In this document: in pieces, positions 6,087-12,146 of the stretch | Numbering within the stretch: position 1 is the stretch's first letter | How the letters are laid out: each line of letters opens with the position of its first letter | Assembly (NCBI GenBank): GCA_964499955.1 | Contig: CAZCMI010000022.1 | Coordinates: forward strand, 1-13,302 | Direction of reading: 5' to 3' | Length of the DNA stretch: 13,302 nucleotides | DNA from: JAJYIV01 sp964499955 | GTDB taxonomy: Bacteria > Patescibacteriota > Patescibacteriia > UBA9934 > GWF2-40-263 | Made by a program: the position numbers and the translations under genes | The notes under the pieces: model-generated | Seen by the model: the letters and a program-made list of their open reading frames with translations, nothing else | What the model was told of the DNA's origin: nothing | Database searches by the model: none

Positions 6087-7004
6087 ATGTTTACGTCCGC
6101 CTTCCGCGTCGTGAAATTCGCCCTGCAGAACTTCTGGCGCAATTTCTGGTTGTCCATCGTTACGGTCAGCATGCTGGCCCTGGCCTTGCTGAGCGCCAAC
6201 GTCCTGCTCGTGCTCACCATGGTGACGGACCGGGCGGTGGCGTCGGTGGAAGACCGCATCGAGGTGTCCGTGTACTTCCACGCGCACGTGCCCACGGAGC
6301 GGTTGACGGGCGCGGTGGCATATTTGCGAAATCTGCCGCAGGTGCGCGACGTCCAAACGGTGACGGCGGAAGAAGCCCTGGCCCGTTTCATCCAACGCCA
6401 CGCGGCCCAGCCAACGGTTCTGCAATCCCTGGAAGAAATCGGCGATAATCCGTTCGGCCCGTCCCTGGTGGTGCGGGCGCGGGCGGCGGACGACTTCCCG
6501 CTCATTCTGGACGCGCTGCAAAACCCGCAGTTCCGCGACGACATCCGCGACCGGGATTTCGAGGACTACGCCCGCATCATCGACCGCATCCGGGAGACCA
6601 CCAACCGGGCGCGCTGGTACGGCTTCGGCCTGGCGGCGCTGTTCTTGGTGATCGCCGTGATGATCGTCTTCAACACGGTGCGGATGGGCATGTTCATCCA
6701 CCGGGAGGAAATCGGCGTCATGAAACTGGTGGGGGCCACCAATCGTTTCGTGCGCGCGCCGTTCCTGGTGGAGGCGGTGCTGTACAGTTTGCTGGCCACG
6801 GCGGTGGTGGCGGGGCTGGTGCTGCCCGCGGTGGCGGCCATTGAGCCGACGATCGATGCCTTCCTCGGCCCGACGCATCCCACGGGCCTGGTGCGGTTCT
6901 TCGAGGAAAACGGCCTGTGGCTGTTCGGCGCCCAGTTCGCCGGGCTGGCGCTGCTGAACGTCATCGCCACGGCCTTGGCCATGCGGAAGTATTTGCGGGT
7001 GTAA
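6087..7004 (+). CDS. ftsX: Cell-division membrane protein FtsX
   Basis: A 305-residue permease-like partner of FtsE with the four-helix FtsX layout. Membrane segments are at about 22-47, 178-200, 226-255 and 276-299. A large extracytoplasmic domain lies between helices 1 and 2 (about 48-175). It begins RIEVSVYFHAHVPTERL, the strand after TM1 typical of FtsX, and contains GDNPFGPSLVV. The segment IHREEIGVMKLVGATNRFVRAPFLVEA is the cytoplasmic coupling region that contacts the ATPase. The ATG at 6087 lies six bases after the ftsE stop with no Shine-Dalgarno, so translation probably depends on coupling to ftsE. A hairpin follows the stop. Confidence 0.96.
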   Translation: MFTSAFRVVKFALQNFWRNFWLSIVTVSMLALALLSANVLLVLTMVTDRAVASVEDRIEVSVYFHAHVPTERLTGAVAYLRNLPQVRDVQTVTAEEALARFIQRHAAQPTVLQSLEEIGDNPFGPSLVVRARAADDFPLILDALQNPQFRDDIRDRDFEDYARIIDRIRETTNRARWYGFGLAALFLVIAVMIVFNTVRMGMFIHREEIGVMKLVGATNRFVRAPFLVEAVLYSLLATAVVAGLVLPAVAAIEPTIDAFLGPTHPTGLVRFFEENGLWLFGAQFAGLALLNVIATALAMRKYLRV

Positions 7005-7021
7005 AACGAATGGAAACGAAC

Positions 7022-7047
7022 ATCCCCGGGCTGAGGCCCGGGGATTT
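7022..7047. terminator. Bidirectional terminator between ftsX and doxX-like gene
   Basis: ATCCCCGGGC (7022-7031) pairs perfectly with GCCCGGGGAT (7036-7045) around TGAG. The T-tracts are short on both strands (TTTGTG forward, GTTCGTTTTA reverse). It separates two convergent operons and probably serves both. Confidence 0.75.
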
Positions 7048-7074
7048 GTGTTGCGGCGCGTTGTCGCACGAGGC

Positions 7075-7569
7075 TCAGGCGAGCCACGGATGTTGCTTCA
7101 CAGCCTTGGTCTTCTTCCACGCCTTGCCCAGGCCCCAGGTGTCGCCCATTTCCGGCCAGGCGGCCGCGGCGAGCGCCAGGAGCGCCTGCAGAATGTGCGT
7201 GTCGATAACGGGGTTGGTTTTGGGCGGCAGGGCGGCTGCCAAGTACATGAGGAAGAACAGGACGGCGGAGAGCGTGCCCGCCACGCGCAGGCCGACGCCC
7301 AGCAGGAAGGACAGGCCGCCGAACAGGAGCCCGCCCATGAACAGCCAGGCGACCAGGGCCGACGGAGCGAGTTCCCGGAACAACGGGGCCAGCGCGCCCG
7401 CCGTTCCATGCTGGAGGAATCCGGCCGTCGGCGAAACGCCGGCCACCCACCCCTGGCCCAGCGGCGTGGAAAAGCCGAGGCCGAAGAGCTTGTCCAAGAA
7501 GGCCCAGAGCAGCAACCAGCCGAGGGCGATGCGCAGGGCGGCGAACGTGCGGCGGGCGAAGGGCGTCAT
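7075..7569 (-). CDS. DoxX-family membrane protein
   Basis: A 164-residue membrane protein with four hydrophobic segments: about 9-30 (FAALRIALGWLLLWAFLDKLF), 70-92, 95-113 and 125-140. The first helix with its WxFLDKLFGLGF ending, followed by a GWVAGVSPTAGFLQHGTAG loop, resembles DoxX/DoxD-like proteins. Relatives include the thiosulfate:quinone oxidoreductase subunits, but no enzymatic activity can be assigned. Start ATG 7569 is two bases after the nrdG stop, so it is the third gene of the nrdD operon. The C-terminus is basic and cytoplasmic-looking (GKAWKKTKAVKQHPWLA). A link to ribonucleotide reduction is suggested only by gene order. Confidence 0.82.
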   Translation of the reverse strand: MTPFARRTFAALRIALGWLLLWAFLDKLFGLGFSTPLGQGWVAGVSPTAGFLQHGTAGALAPLFRELAPSALVAWLFMGGLLFGGLSFLLGVGLRVAGTLSAVLFFLMYLAAALPPKTNPVIDTHILQALLALAAAAWPEMGDTWGLGKAWKKTKAVKQHPWLA

Positions 7570-7571
7570 AA

Positions 7572-8264
7572 TCAGGGGCGGATTAAAATACGGAGTGAAG
7601 GGCGGCGGGCGAGGATACGGGCGCGGACGTCCTCAAGCGGCATCGGCGGGAGGCGCGGCAGGTCCGGGTCGAGCGTGTTGCCGTAGCGCACGGGCTGCCA
7701 GGCCCAGAACGTGCCGTCCGGCAGCAAGTCCGCCATGCGTTCCAGGTCTTCCTCCGTATGATACGCCGGAACGACGGTCGTGCGGAACTCGTGCGGGACG
7801 GCCGCCTCGCGCAGCAGCCCGAACGAGCGGCGGATGTTGCGGATGGCGGCGGGGAGCGCGCCGGCCACCCCTTCGTAGCCGTCCCAATCGTGCTTGAGGT
7901 CCATGGCGACGTAGTCGGCCAGGCCTTGTTCCAGCACGTCGGCAAGCAGGTCCGGGTGCACGCCGTTCGTGTCCAGCTTCACGGCAAACCCGCGCTCCTT
8001 CAACACCCGGAGGAATGGAAGCAGTCCGGGCTGCACCGTCGGTTCGCCGCCGGTAACGCAGACGGCGTCCACGGTCGCGGCGTGCGCGTCCAGCCGCGCC
8101 AGCACGTCGTCCACGGCCAGCAGGCCCCCGGCCGCTTCGTGCGGGATGAGCGACGGATTGTGGCAGTAGCCGCAGCGCAGCGGGCAGCCCTGGGTGAAGA
8201 CGATGGCGCACGGGCGTTCCGGGTAATCGAGCAGCGACAGCGCCTGGAACCCGGCGATCCTCAT
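7572..8264 (-). CDS. nrdG: Anaerobic ribonucleotide reductase activating protein (NrdG)
   Basis: A 230-residue radical-SAM activase that installs the glycyl radical on NrdD, using S-adenosylmethionine and a [4Fe-4S] cluster. The cluster motif CPLRCGYC has Cys at 27, 31 and 34 (CxxxCxxC). It is followed by the SAM-binding TGGEPT at 71-76 and VKLDTNG further on. The N-terminus MRIAGFQALSLLDYPERPCAIVFTQGC is typical of NrdG-type activases. The length is greater than E. coli NrdG (about 154) and matches the longer form common elsewhere. The start ATG overlaps the nrdD stop (ATGA), indicating coupling. A much longer frame continues upstream, but it runs out of frame through nrdD and is not real. 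Confidence 0.93.
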   Translation of the reverse strand: MRIAGFQALSLLDYPERPCAIVFTQGCPLRCGYCHNPSLIPHEAAGGLLAVDDVLARLDAHAATVDAVCVTGGEPTVQPGLLPFLRVLKERGFAVKLDTNGVHPDLLADVLEQGLADYVAMDLKHDWDGYEGVAGALPAAIRNIRRSFGLLREAAVPHEFRTTVVPAYHTEEDLERMADLLPDGTFWAWQPVRYGNTLDPDLPRLPPMPLEDVRARILARRPSLRILIRP

Positions 8265-10096
8265 ACGGCGGCCACGGCCGGTTCCACCCGGTATTCCGTG
8301 CGTTCGGCGTATTCGCCCTTCTTGCCGCGGTTCCACTGGTCCACCGGGCGGAAATACCCGACCACGCGCGACCACACCTCGCAGGCGCCGCCGCAGGTGG
8401 GGCAGCAGTCGTGTTCGCCCGCCAGGTACCCGTGCGACGGACACACGCTGAACGTCGGCGTGACGGTGAAGTACGGCAGGCGGTACCCGTACGCCACGTT
8501 TTTGACGAACGCGCGGCAGGTCTTCCAATCCTGCACGCGCTCGCCGAGGAACAGGTGCAAAACGGTGCCGCCGGTATAGAGCGTCTGCAGGCCGTCCTGG
8601 TGGTCGAGCGCCTCGAGCGGATTGTCCGTGTAGGAAACGGGCAGGTGGGTGGAATTCGTGTAATACGGGTTTTCCGGCGTGCCGGCCTGGATGATGTCCG
8701 GGAAACGCTTGCGGTCTTCCTTGGCGAAGCGGTACGTCGTCCCTTCCGCCGGCGTCGCCTCCAGGTTGTAGAAGTGCCCGGTTTCCTCCTGGAAGTCGGC
8801 CAGGCGCTTGCGCATGAAGTCCAGGACCTCGGCGGCGAAGGCGCGCCCGTCCGGCTGCGCGATGTCCGCGCCGAGGAAATTGCGGCAGGCCTCGTTCATG
8901 CCGTTCAGGCCGATGGTGGAGAAGTGGTTGCGCAGCGACGGCAGGTACCGGCGCGTGAAGGGCAGCAGGCCGCGGCGGATGTTGTCGTCCACGGTTTCGC
9001 GCTTGCGTTCGAGCGATTCCTTCGCCAGGTTCATCAGCCGGTCCAGCCGCGTGAAGAACTCCTCCTTCGTCTTCGAAATATGGCCGAGGCGGGCCATGTT
9101 CACCGTGACGACGCCGACGGACCCCGTCATTTCGGCCGAGCCGAACAGGCCGCCCCCGCGGGCGCGCAATTGCCGCAGGTCCAGCTGCAGGCGGCAGCAC
9201 ATGCTCCGCACGTCGCCCGGGTTCAGCGAGGAATTGATGAAGTTCTGGAAGTACGGGATGCCGTATTTCGCCGTCATTTCGAACAGGCCCTGGACGTTCT
9301 CGTTTTCCCAGTCGAAGTCGCGGGTGACGTTGTACGTCGGGATGGGGAAGGTGAAGATGCGGCCCTTGGCGTCGCCGGCCGTCATGACCTCGATGAACGC
9401 CTTGTTCAGCAGGTCCATTTCCTTCTGGCAGTCGCCGTAGGTGAAGGGCTGCTCCTCGCCGCCGATCTTCGGGTGGCGTTCGCGCATGTCCTCCGGGCAG
9501 GTCCAGTCGAGCGTGATGTTCGTGAACGGCGTCTGCGTGCCCCACCGCGACGGCACGTTCAGGTTGAAGACGAATTGCTGGACGCACTGCTTCACCTGTT
9601 CGTACGTCATGGCGTCTTTCTTCACGAAGGGCGCCAGGTACGTGTCGAACGAGGAAAAGGCCTGCGCCCCCGCCCATTCGTTCTGCAGGGTGCCGAAGAA
9701 GTTGACCATCTGCGCCACGGCCGTTTCCAAGTGCCGCGGCGGTGCGGATTCCACCTTGCCCGGGACGCCGTTGAACCCTTCTTCCAGCAGCTGGCGCAAA
9801 CTCCACCCCGCGCAGTAGCCGGTGAGCATGTCCAGGTCGTGGATGTAGAAGTCGCCGTCCACGTGCGCCTGGCGGATGTCGGGCGTGTAGACCTTGTTCA
9901 GCCAGTAGTTCGCGACGACCTTTCCCGCCACGTTCAGGATCATCCCGCCGACGGAATACCCCTGGTTCGCGTTCGCGTTCACGCGCCAGTCCTGTTGGTG
10001 GATGTACTCGTCGATGGTGGAAATGGGATCGACGGCGCACGAGAGGTCGGCGGGTTGGACGGGTTGGGTGGAGAACACGAGAGGCGGGGTGGACAT
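8261..10096 (-). CDS. nrdD: Anaerobic (class III) ribonucleoside-triphosphate reductase (NrdD)
   Basis: A 611-residue glycyl-radical enzyme that reduces ribonucleoside triphosphates to deoxy forms without oxygen. The core starts almost at once (ISTIDEYIHQQDWRVNANANQGYSVGG), with no N-terminal ATP-cone as in the 712-residue E. coli enzyme. Seen motifs are NLNVPSRWGTQTPFTNITLDW, INSSLNPGDVRSMCC (Cys 300-301), GSAEMTGSVGVVTVN and IGLNGMNEACRNF. The C-terminal zinc site has CPSHGY and CCPTCGGAC. It is followed by the radical loop RVVGYFRPVDQWNRGKK, with the radical Gly at about residue 580. Start ATG 10096 is preferred; the frame extends to a GTG at 10123, but that part encodes MGFFIFSPP from the terminator tail. 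nrdG overlaps by four bases. Confidence 0.95.
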   Translation of the reverse strand: MSTPPLVFSTQPVQPADLSCAVDPISTIDEYIHQQDWRVNANANQGYSVGGMILNVAGKVVANYWLNKVYTPDIRQAHVDGDFYIHDLDMLTGYCAGWSLRQLLEEGFNGVPGKVESAPPRHLETAVAQMVNFFGTLQNEWAGAQAFSSFDTYLAPFVKKDAMTYEQVKQCVQQFVFNLNVPSRWGTQTPFTNITLDWTCPEDMRERHPKIGGEEQPFTYGDCQKEMDLLNKAFIEVMTAGDAKGRIFTFPIPTYNVTRDFDWENENVQGLFEMTAKYGIPYFQNFINSSLNPGDVRSMCCRLQLDLRQLRARGGGLFGSAEMTGSVGVVTVNMARLGHISKTKEEFFTRLDRLMNLAKESLERKRETVDDNIRRGLLPFTRRYLPSLRNHFSTIGLNGMNEACRNFLGADIAQPDGRAFAAEVLDFMRKRLADFQEETGHFYNLEATPAEGTTYRFAKEDRKRFPDIIQAGTPENPYYTNSTHLPVSYTDNPLEALDHQDGLQTLYTGGTVLHLFLGERVQDWKTCRAFVKNVAYGYRLPYFTVTPTFSVCPSHGYLAGEHDCCPTCGGACEVWSRVVGYFRPVDQWNRGKKGEYAERTEYRVEPAVAAV

Positions 10097-10106
10097 AGGA
10101 GGGGAG

Positions 10107-10112
10107 AAAATA
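10107..10112 (-). promoter_or_regulatory. Possible -10 element of nrdD
   Basis: On the minus strand TATTTT lies ten bases before the nrdD ATG at 10096, inside the T-rich tail of the preceding terminator. If used, the nrdD leader would be only a few nucleotides. No convincing -35 is seen. nrdD could instead be read through from the zinc-ribbon gene. Confidence 0.35.
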
Positions 10113-10134
10113 AAAAAACCCACGCGGGCGTGAG
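10112..10134 (-). terminator. Rho-independent terminator between zinc-ribbon gene and nrdD
   Basis: On the minus strand CTCACG pairs with CGTGGG (one G-T wobble) around CCCG, followed by seven T residues, then A and four more T. It lies 22 bases after the zinc-ribbon stop and 15 bases before the nrdD start, so it separates the two units. Confidence 0.75.
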
Positions 10135-10156
10135 CTTCTATGAGCTTCGGCGGAAA

Positions 10157-10372
10157 TTAGGAGGGCGGCTCGGTTGGCGGGGCGGCGTCGAAGGAGATGC
10201 GGTTGACGCAGGACGCCTTCAGGCAGATCAGCGCATTGGTATGGTGGGCTTTAAGGACGGTGAGCTCGCGGCACCCCTTGCATTTGACCTCCAGCTCGCC
10301 TTCGACGAGCACGCCTTTGCACAGGAGTTTGTTGCAATGCGCGCATCGGTATTCGCGGGCGGGAAGGGACAT
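10157..10372 (-). CDS. Small zinc-ribbon protein, Mu Com-like
   Basis: A 71-residue protein with Cys pairs at 10/13 (YRCAHCNKLL) and 31/34 (VKCKGC), a compact four-cysteine zinc ribbon. Spacing and wording (CxxCNKLL, then a short beta segment, KCxxC) resemble the phage Mu translational activator Com, a small RNA-binding protein. No other Mu-like gene is nearby, so this would be a cellular relative. Two more cysteines (50 and 55) follow in CLKASC. The C-terminus is Pro-rich and probably disordered. ATG 10372 is the start, because the frame upstream to 10462 runs through the promoter. It has its own promoter and terminator ahead of nrdD. DNA or RNA binding is plausible but unproven. Confidence 0.75.
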   Translation of the reverse strand: MSLPAREYRCAHCNKLLCKGVLVEGELEVKCKGCRELTVLKAHHTNALICLKASCVNRISFDAAPPTEPPS

Positions 10373-10392
10373 AGGGGAGCGGATGCCTTTCC

Positions 10393-10421
10393 AGTATACG
10401 GTCGTGCGGCGCCTCCCGCAA
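10393..10421 (-). promoter_or_regulatory. Promoter of the zinc-ribbon gene
   Basis: On the minus strand TTGCGG (10421-10416) and TATACT (10398-10393) are separated by 17 bases. Initiation about 7 bases after the -10 leaves a leader of about 13 nucleotides to ATG 10372. The leader ends CTCCCCT, similar to the CTCCCCTCCT before nrdD. Confidence 0.6.
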
Positions 10422-10533
10422 CGGTAGAAAATCCGGGTGCTTCGGACGTTGTCCACATGCATTGGCGCGGACGGCGGCGGAAGATATCAACAGGGGCGCG
10501 AGGGCGTGCGTTCCGGCCGCGCGGCCGATCGGT

Positions 10534-10539
10534 TATGCT
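10534..10539 (+). promoter_or_regulatory. -10 element of the hydrolase gene
   Basis: TATGCT at 10534-10539 lies nine bases before the ATG at 10549, the same spacing as before the murE-like gene and ftsE. TTCCGG at 10511-10516, 17 bases upstream, is a weak -35. Transcripts would be leaderless or nearly so. Confidence 0.45.
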
Positions 10540-10548
10540 GTACGGGTT

Positions 10549-11160
10549 ATGAAAAACATCCACGTTTTGCTGGTGCACGGCGGCATGACCTTCCGAAATG
10601 AGAGGGACTATTTGCGGTATCTTCGGACGAAGGAAATTACGTTGGAGAAGAAGCCGTCGTGGGCGCCCGGGTGGCTGGCGGCGCAGCTGGGCCGGGGATT
10701 CGAAGTGGTTTCGCCGCGCATGCCGTTGTCGGATTGCGCGCGGTACCGGGATTGGAAGATCCTGTTCGAGCGGTATCTGCCGTTGCTCGGCGAACGGTTC
10801 GTGCTCGTCGGTTCCTCGCTTGGCGGCACGTTCCTTGCCAAGTATCTGTCCGAAAACCGGTTGAAGACGAAGGCGCTGGGGGCGTATTTGGTGTGCCCGC
10901 CGTTTGATAACACGCTGCCGGGGGAGGACCTCGTCGGCGGGTTTGAATTGGGGCGCGACCTCTCGTTGGTGGAAGAAAATGCCGGGCGGGTCCGCCTGTT
11001 CTTTTCCCAGGACGACGACGTGGTGCCCGTCGCGCACGCCGAGAAATACCGGGAGAACCTGCCGGGCGCGCGGGTGACCGTCTACAAGAGCAAGCGCGGC
11101 CATTTCAACGTGGCGACCTTTCCGGAACTCGTGCGGGCCATCAAGGCGGATGTGCGGTGA
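10549..11160 (+). CDS. Alpha/beta hydrolase (RBBP9/YdeN-like)
   Basis: A 203-residue single-domain alpha/beta hydrolase. The first strand ends in LLVHGG (oxyanion region). The nucleophile elbow is GSSLGG, with Ser 90 in GxSxG. An acidic residue in FSQDDDVVP (155-157) and His 185 in KRGHFN complete a Ser-Asp-His triad at the expected spacing, so it is probably catalytically competent. The compact size and order fit the RBBP9/YdeN serine hydrolase group, but the substrate cannot be predicted. ATG 10549 is chosen over the open frame to 10462 because the intervening part contains the promoter. It is divergent from the zinc-ribbon gene and stands alone. A hairpin follows about 15 bases after the stop. 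Confidence 0.85.
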   Translation: MKNIHVLLVHGGMTFRNERDYLRYLRTKEITLEKKPSWAPGWLAAQLGRGFEVVSPRMPLSDCARYRDWKILFERYLPLLGERFVLVGSSLGGTFLAKYLSENRLKTKALGAYLVCPPFDNTLPGEDLVGGFELGRDLSLVEENAGRVRLFFSQDDDVVPVAHAEKYRENLPGARVTVYKSKRGHFNVATFPELVRAIKADVR

Positions 11161-11173
11161 AATGGCGCTGATA

Positions 11174-11209
11174 CAAACAAAAACCCGAGCTTGCGCTCAG
11201 GGCTTTGTT
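11174..11209. terminator. Hairpin terminator, better on the minus strand
   Basis: CCC and GAGC (11184-11190) pair with GCTC and GGG (11195-11202, one bulged A) around TTGC; AACAAA (11176-11181) can also pair with TTTGTT (11204-11209). On the minus strand the stem is followed by TTTTTGTTTG, a strong terminator. On the plus strand it could end the hydrolase transcript. The minus signal begins right after a tRNA-like CCA at 11209-11211. Confidence 0.65.
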
Positions 11210-11225
11210 GGTTCGGGGACGTGGA
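11209..11225 (-). repeat. Partial copy of the tRNA-Gln 3' end (same strand)
   Basis: TGGTTCGGGGACGTGGA is an exact 17-base direct repeat of 11397-11413. On the minus strand it reads as the last T-stem bases, the 3' acceptor strand, the discriminator and CCA of tRNA-Gln. The rest of a tRNA is missing: no T-loop or 5' acceptor strand is found beside it. Confidence 0.8.
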
Positions 11226-11359
11226 ATCTCACCTCGCTCGTCCGGGCGTGCGCCGTCCTCGCTCGTACGGAGGGGTTTCCACCCCTCCGTAGACCTCCCC
11301 CGGCAGCCGTGGGGAAACAGGTGTTTCCCCAAGCCCCTTCCGGTTCGAATCCACGTCCC
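11216..11359 (-). other. Structured noncoding element closed by tRNA-derived arms
   Basis: GGGACGTGGA (11216-11225) pairs perfectly with TCCACGTCCC (11350-11359), and further complementarity continues inward. Inside are a perfect 10-bp hairpin at 11267-11290, whose minus-strand loop is the GNRA tetraloop GGAA, and an 8-bp hairpin at 11311-11330 (GGGGAAAC/GTTTCCCC). A 10-base direct repeat, CCTCGCTCGT, occurs at 11232-11241 and 11257-11266. No convincing coding frame is present. The minus strand ends in CGAACCA and then a terminator, so a minus-strand RNA is the better guess. It could be a small RNA, a miniature repeat element or a decayed tRNA locus. I recognise no known RNA family. Confidence 0.5.
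11342..11359 (+). repeat. Inverted partial copy of tRNA-Gln T-arm and acceptor
   Basis: GGTTCGAATCCACGTCCC is an exact 18-base inverted copy of 11404-11421, the T-loop, T-stem and acceptor part of tRNA-Gln. Followed by the shared terminator, it looks like the 3' end of a tRNA facing tRNA-Gln, but its 5' T-stem strand does not pair and no full tRNA can be folded upstream. Confidence 0.8.
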
Positions 11360-11361
11360 AT

Positions 11362-11397
11362 ACGAAAAACGCCTGACAAATGCCAGGCGTTTTTCGT
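11362..11397. terminator. Bidirectional terminator of tRNA-Gln
   Basis: A perfect 14-bp stem, ACGAAAAACGCCTG (11362-11375) with CAGGCGTTTTTCGT (11384-11397), around an eight-base loop. It has a T5 tract in its 3' arm on either strand. The last paired base is the terminal A of the tRNA-Gln CCA. Together with the tRNA fragment on its left it forms a longer inverted repeat. Confidence 0.85.
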
Positions 11398-11470
11398 GGT
11401 TCGGGGACGTGGATTCGAACCACGATTCACGGCTTCAAAGGCCGCTGTCCTGCCATTAGACGATCCCCGA
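11397..11470 (-). tRNA. tRNA-Gln (anticodon TTG)
   Basis: A complete cloverleaf on the minus strand. Acceptor TCGGGGA pairs with TCCCCGA; the D-arm contains CGTCTAATGGCAGGACA. Anticodon stem GCGGC/GCCGT has loop CTTTGAA, so the anticodon is TTG, reading CAA (Gln). T-arm CGTGG/CCACG encloses loop TTCGAAT. The discriminator is A and CCA is encoded. A 5' T in the acceptor is usual for bacterial tRNA-Gln. Confidence 0.95.
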
Positions 11471-11526
11471 TCGACAGGCGTTCGGTGCGGGCGTTGGCAC
11501 AGCGTCGGCGCGGGCGTTGCGAGGGG

Positions 11527-11555
11527 AATATACGCGAAACGGCCCGGGCGGGCAA
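11527..11555 (-). promoter_or_regulatory. Promoter of tRNA-Gln
   Basis: On the minus strand TTGCCC (11555-11550) and TATATT (11532-11527) are separated by 17 bases. This implies a leader of about 50 nucleotides before the tRNA. It shares the 11471-11629 spacer with the divergent nadM promoter region. Apart from a short repeated GCGGGCGTT, I see nothing else in that spacer. Confidence 0.55.
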
Positions 11556-11600
11556 GCCTGGGGGTGCGGGCAAGGGGTCGCGCGAAGAAAGGGCGCGGTG

Positions 11601-11606
11601 TAAACT
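11601..11606 (+). promoter_or_regulatory. Possible -10 element of nadM
   Basis: TAAACT lies 23 bases before the ATG at 11630, giving a leader of about 17 nucleotides without a Shine-Dalgarno. No clear -35 is present at 17 bases. Confidence 0.35.
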
Positions 11607-11629
11607 GGCGACGTTAACCTCTCTTCCGT

Positions 11630-12139
11630 ATGCCCACCCTCACCTGCCTGTTCGTCGGCCGTTTCCAGCCCTTCCACAACGGGCACCTGCTCGTCGTTAA
11701 AGGAATGACCAAGGTCTGCGGCCGCATCGTCATCGCCGTCGGCAGCCCGGACGCGCGCCCCAGCGCCGACGACCCGTTCACGGCCGAAGAACGTAAGGAC
11801 ATGATCCAAGCCGCCTTGCAGGACGCCGACATCATCCCGAACTTCAACGTGGACCTGGTAACCATCCCGGACGTCCCCGGCGACGACGCCGCATGGACGA
11901 AAAAAGCCCTGGAAGCCGCGGGCGAGGTGCACATGGCCTGGACCGGCAACGAGCACGTGAAGGCGTGCTTTGAGGCGGCGGGCGTGGAGGTGAAGTGGAT
12001 CAAGGAAGTCCCCGGCATCAGCGGCGAGGAGATCCGCGCGCGCATGAAAACCGGCGGCGACTGGCGCGCGATGGTGCCCGCGGGCGTTGCCGGCGCTATT
12101 TCCGCCGCGGGCGGCGTGGAGCGGGTGAAGAAGGCCTAG
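11630..12139 (+). CDS. nadM: Nicotinamide-nucleotide adenylyltransferase, archaeal-type (NadM)
   Basis: A 169-residue nucleotidyltransferase that joins NMN and ATP to make NAD+ in the cytoplasm. The N-terminal GRFQPFHNGH (10-19) holds the HxGH catalytic signature (His 16, His 19). Near the C-terminus ISGEEIRARM (130-139) is the ISGTxIR-type ATP-binding motif. Also typical are VIAVGSPDARPSADDPFTAEER and TIPDVPGDD. The length and GRFQPFHxGH wording fit the archaeal NadM group, which also occurs in some bacteria, rather than the bacterial NadD type. The SafE-cupredoxin gene starts seven bases after the stop, so they are probably cotranscribed. Confidence 0.92.
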   Translation: MPTLTCLFVGRFQPFHNGHLLVVKGMTKVCGRIVIAVGSPDARPSADDPFTAEERKDMIQAALQDADIIPNFNVDLVTIPDVPGDDAAWTKKALEAAGEVHMAWTGNEHVKACFEAAGVEVKWIKEVPGISGEEIRARMKTGGDWRAMVPAGVAGAISAAGGVERVKKA

Positions 12140-12146
12140 CCGCTCT

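Noticed and set aside
5385..6878. 497-codon minus-strand frame opposite ftsEX
   Set aside because: Shadow of ftsE and ftsX, rich in His, Arg and Gln, with no recognisable domain.
7572..10040. 822-codon minus-strand frame suggesting an NrdD-NrdG-like giant protein
   Set aside because: Only its last 230 codons are real (nrdG). The earlier part runs through nrdD in the wrong frame and has no family motifs.
8411..10552. 713-codon open frame on the plus strand opposite nrdD
   Set aside because: It is antisense to nrdD, nrdG and the zinc ribbon, and is very rich in Arg, Val, His and Gly, as expected for a shadow frame in GC-rich DNA. nrdD on the other strand has clear family motifs.
11232..11266. 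CRISPR-like repeat from the two CCTCGCTCGT copies
   Set aside because: There are only two 10-base copies 25 bases apart, with no further units and no cas genes.
11209..11359. An intron-containing or split tRNA
   Set aside because: The two tRNA-like pieces lie on opposite strands and both derive from the 3' end. No 5' acceptor, D-arm or anticodon arm can be found.
11209..11413. Integration attachment sites (attL/attR) from a mobile element at tRNA-Gln
   Set aside because: The 17-base direct repeat fits the pattern, but only about 170 bases lie between the copies, with no integrase or cargo genes in the window. At most it is a scar.
11150..11617. 155-codon plus-strand frame after the hydrolase
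   Set aside because: It crosses the structured element, the terminator and tRNA-Gln, so it cannot be a plausible protein gene.
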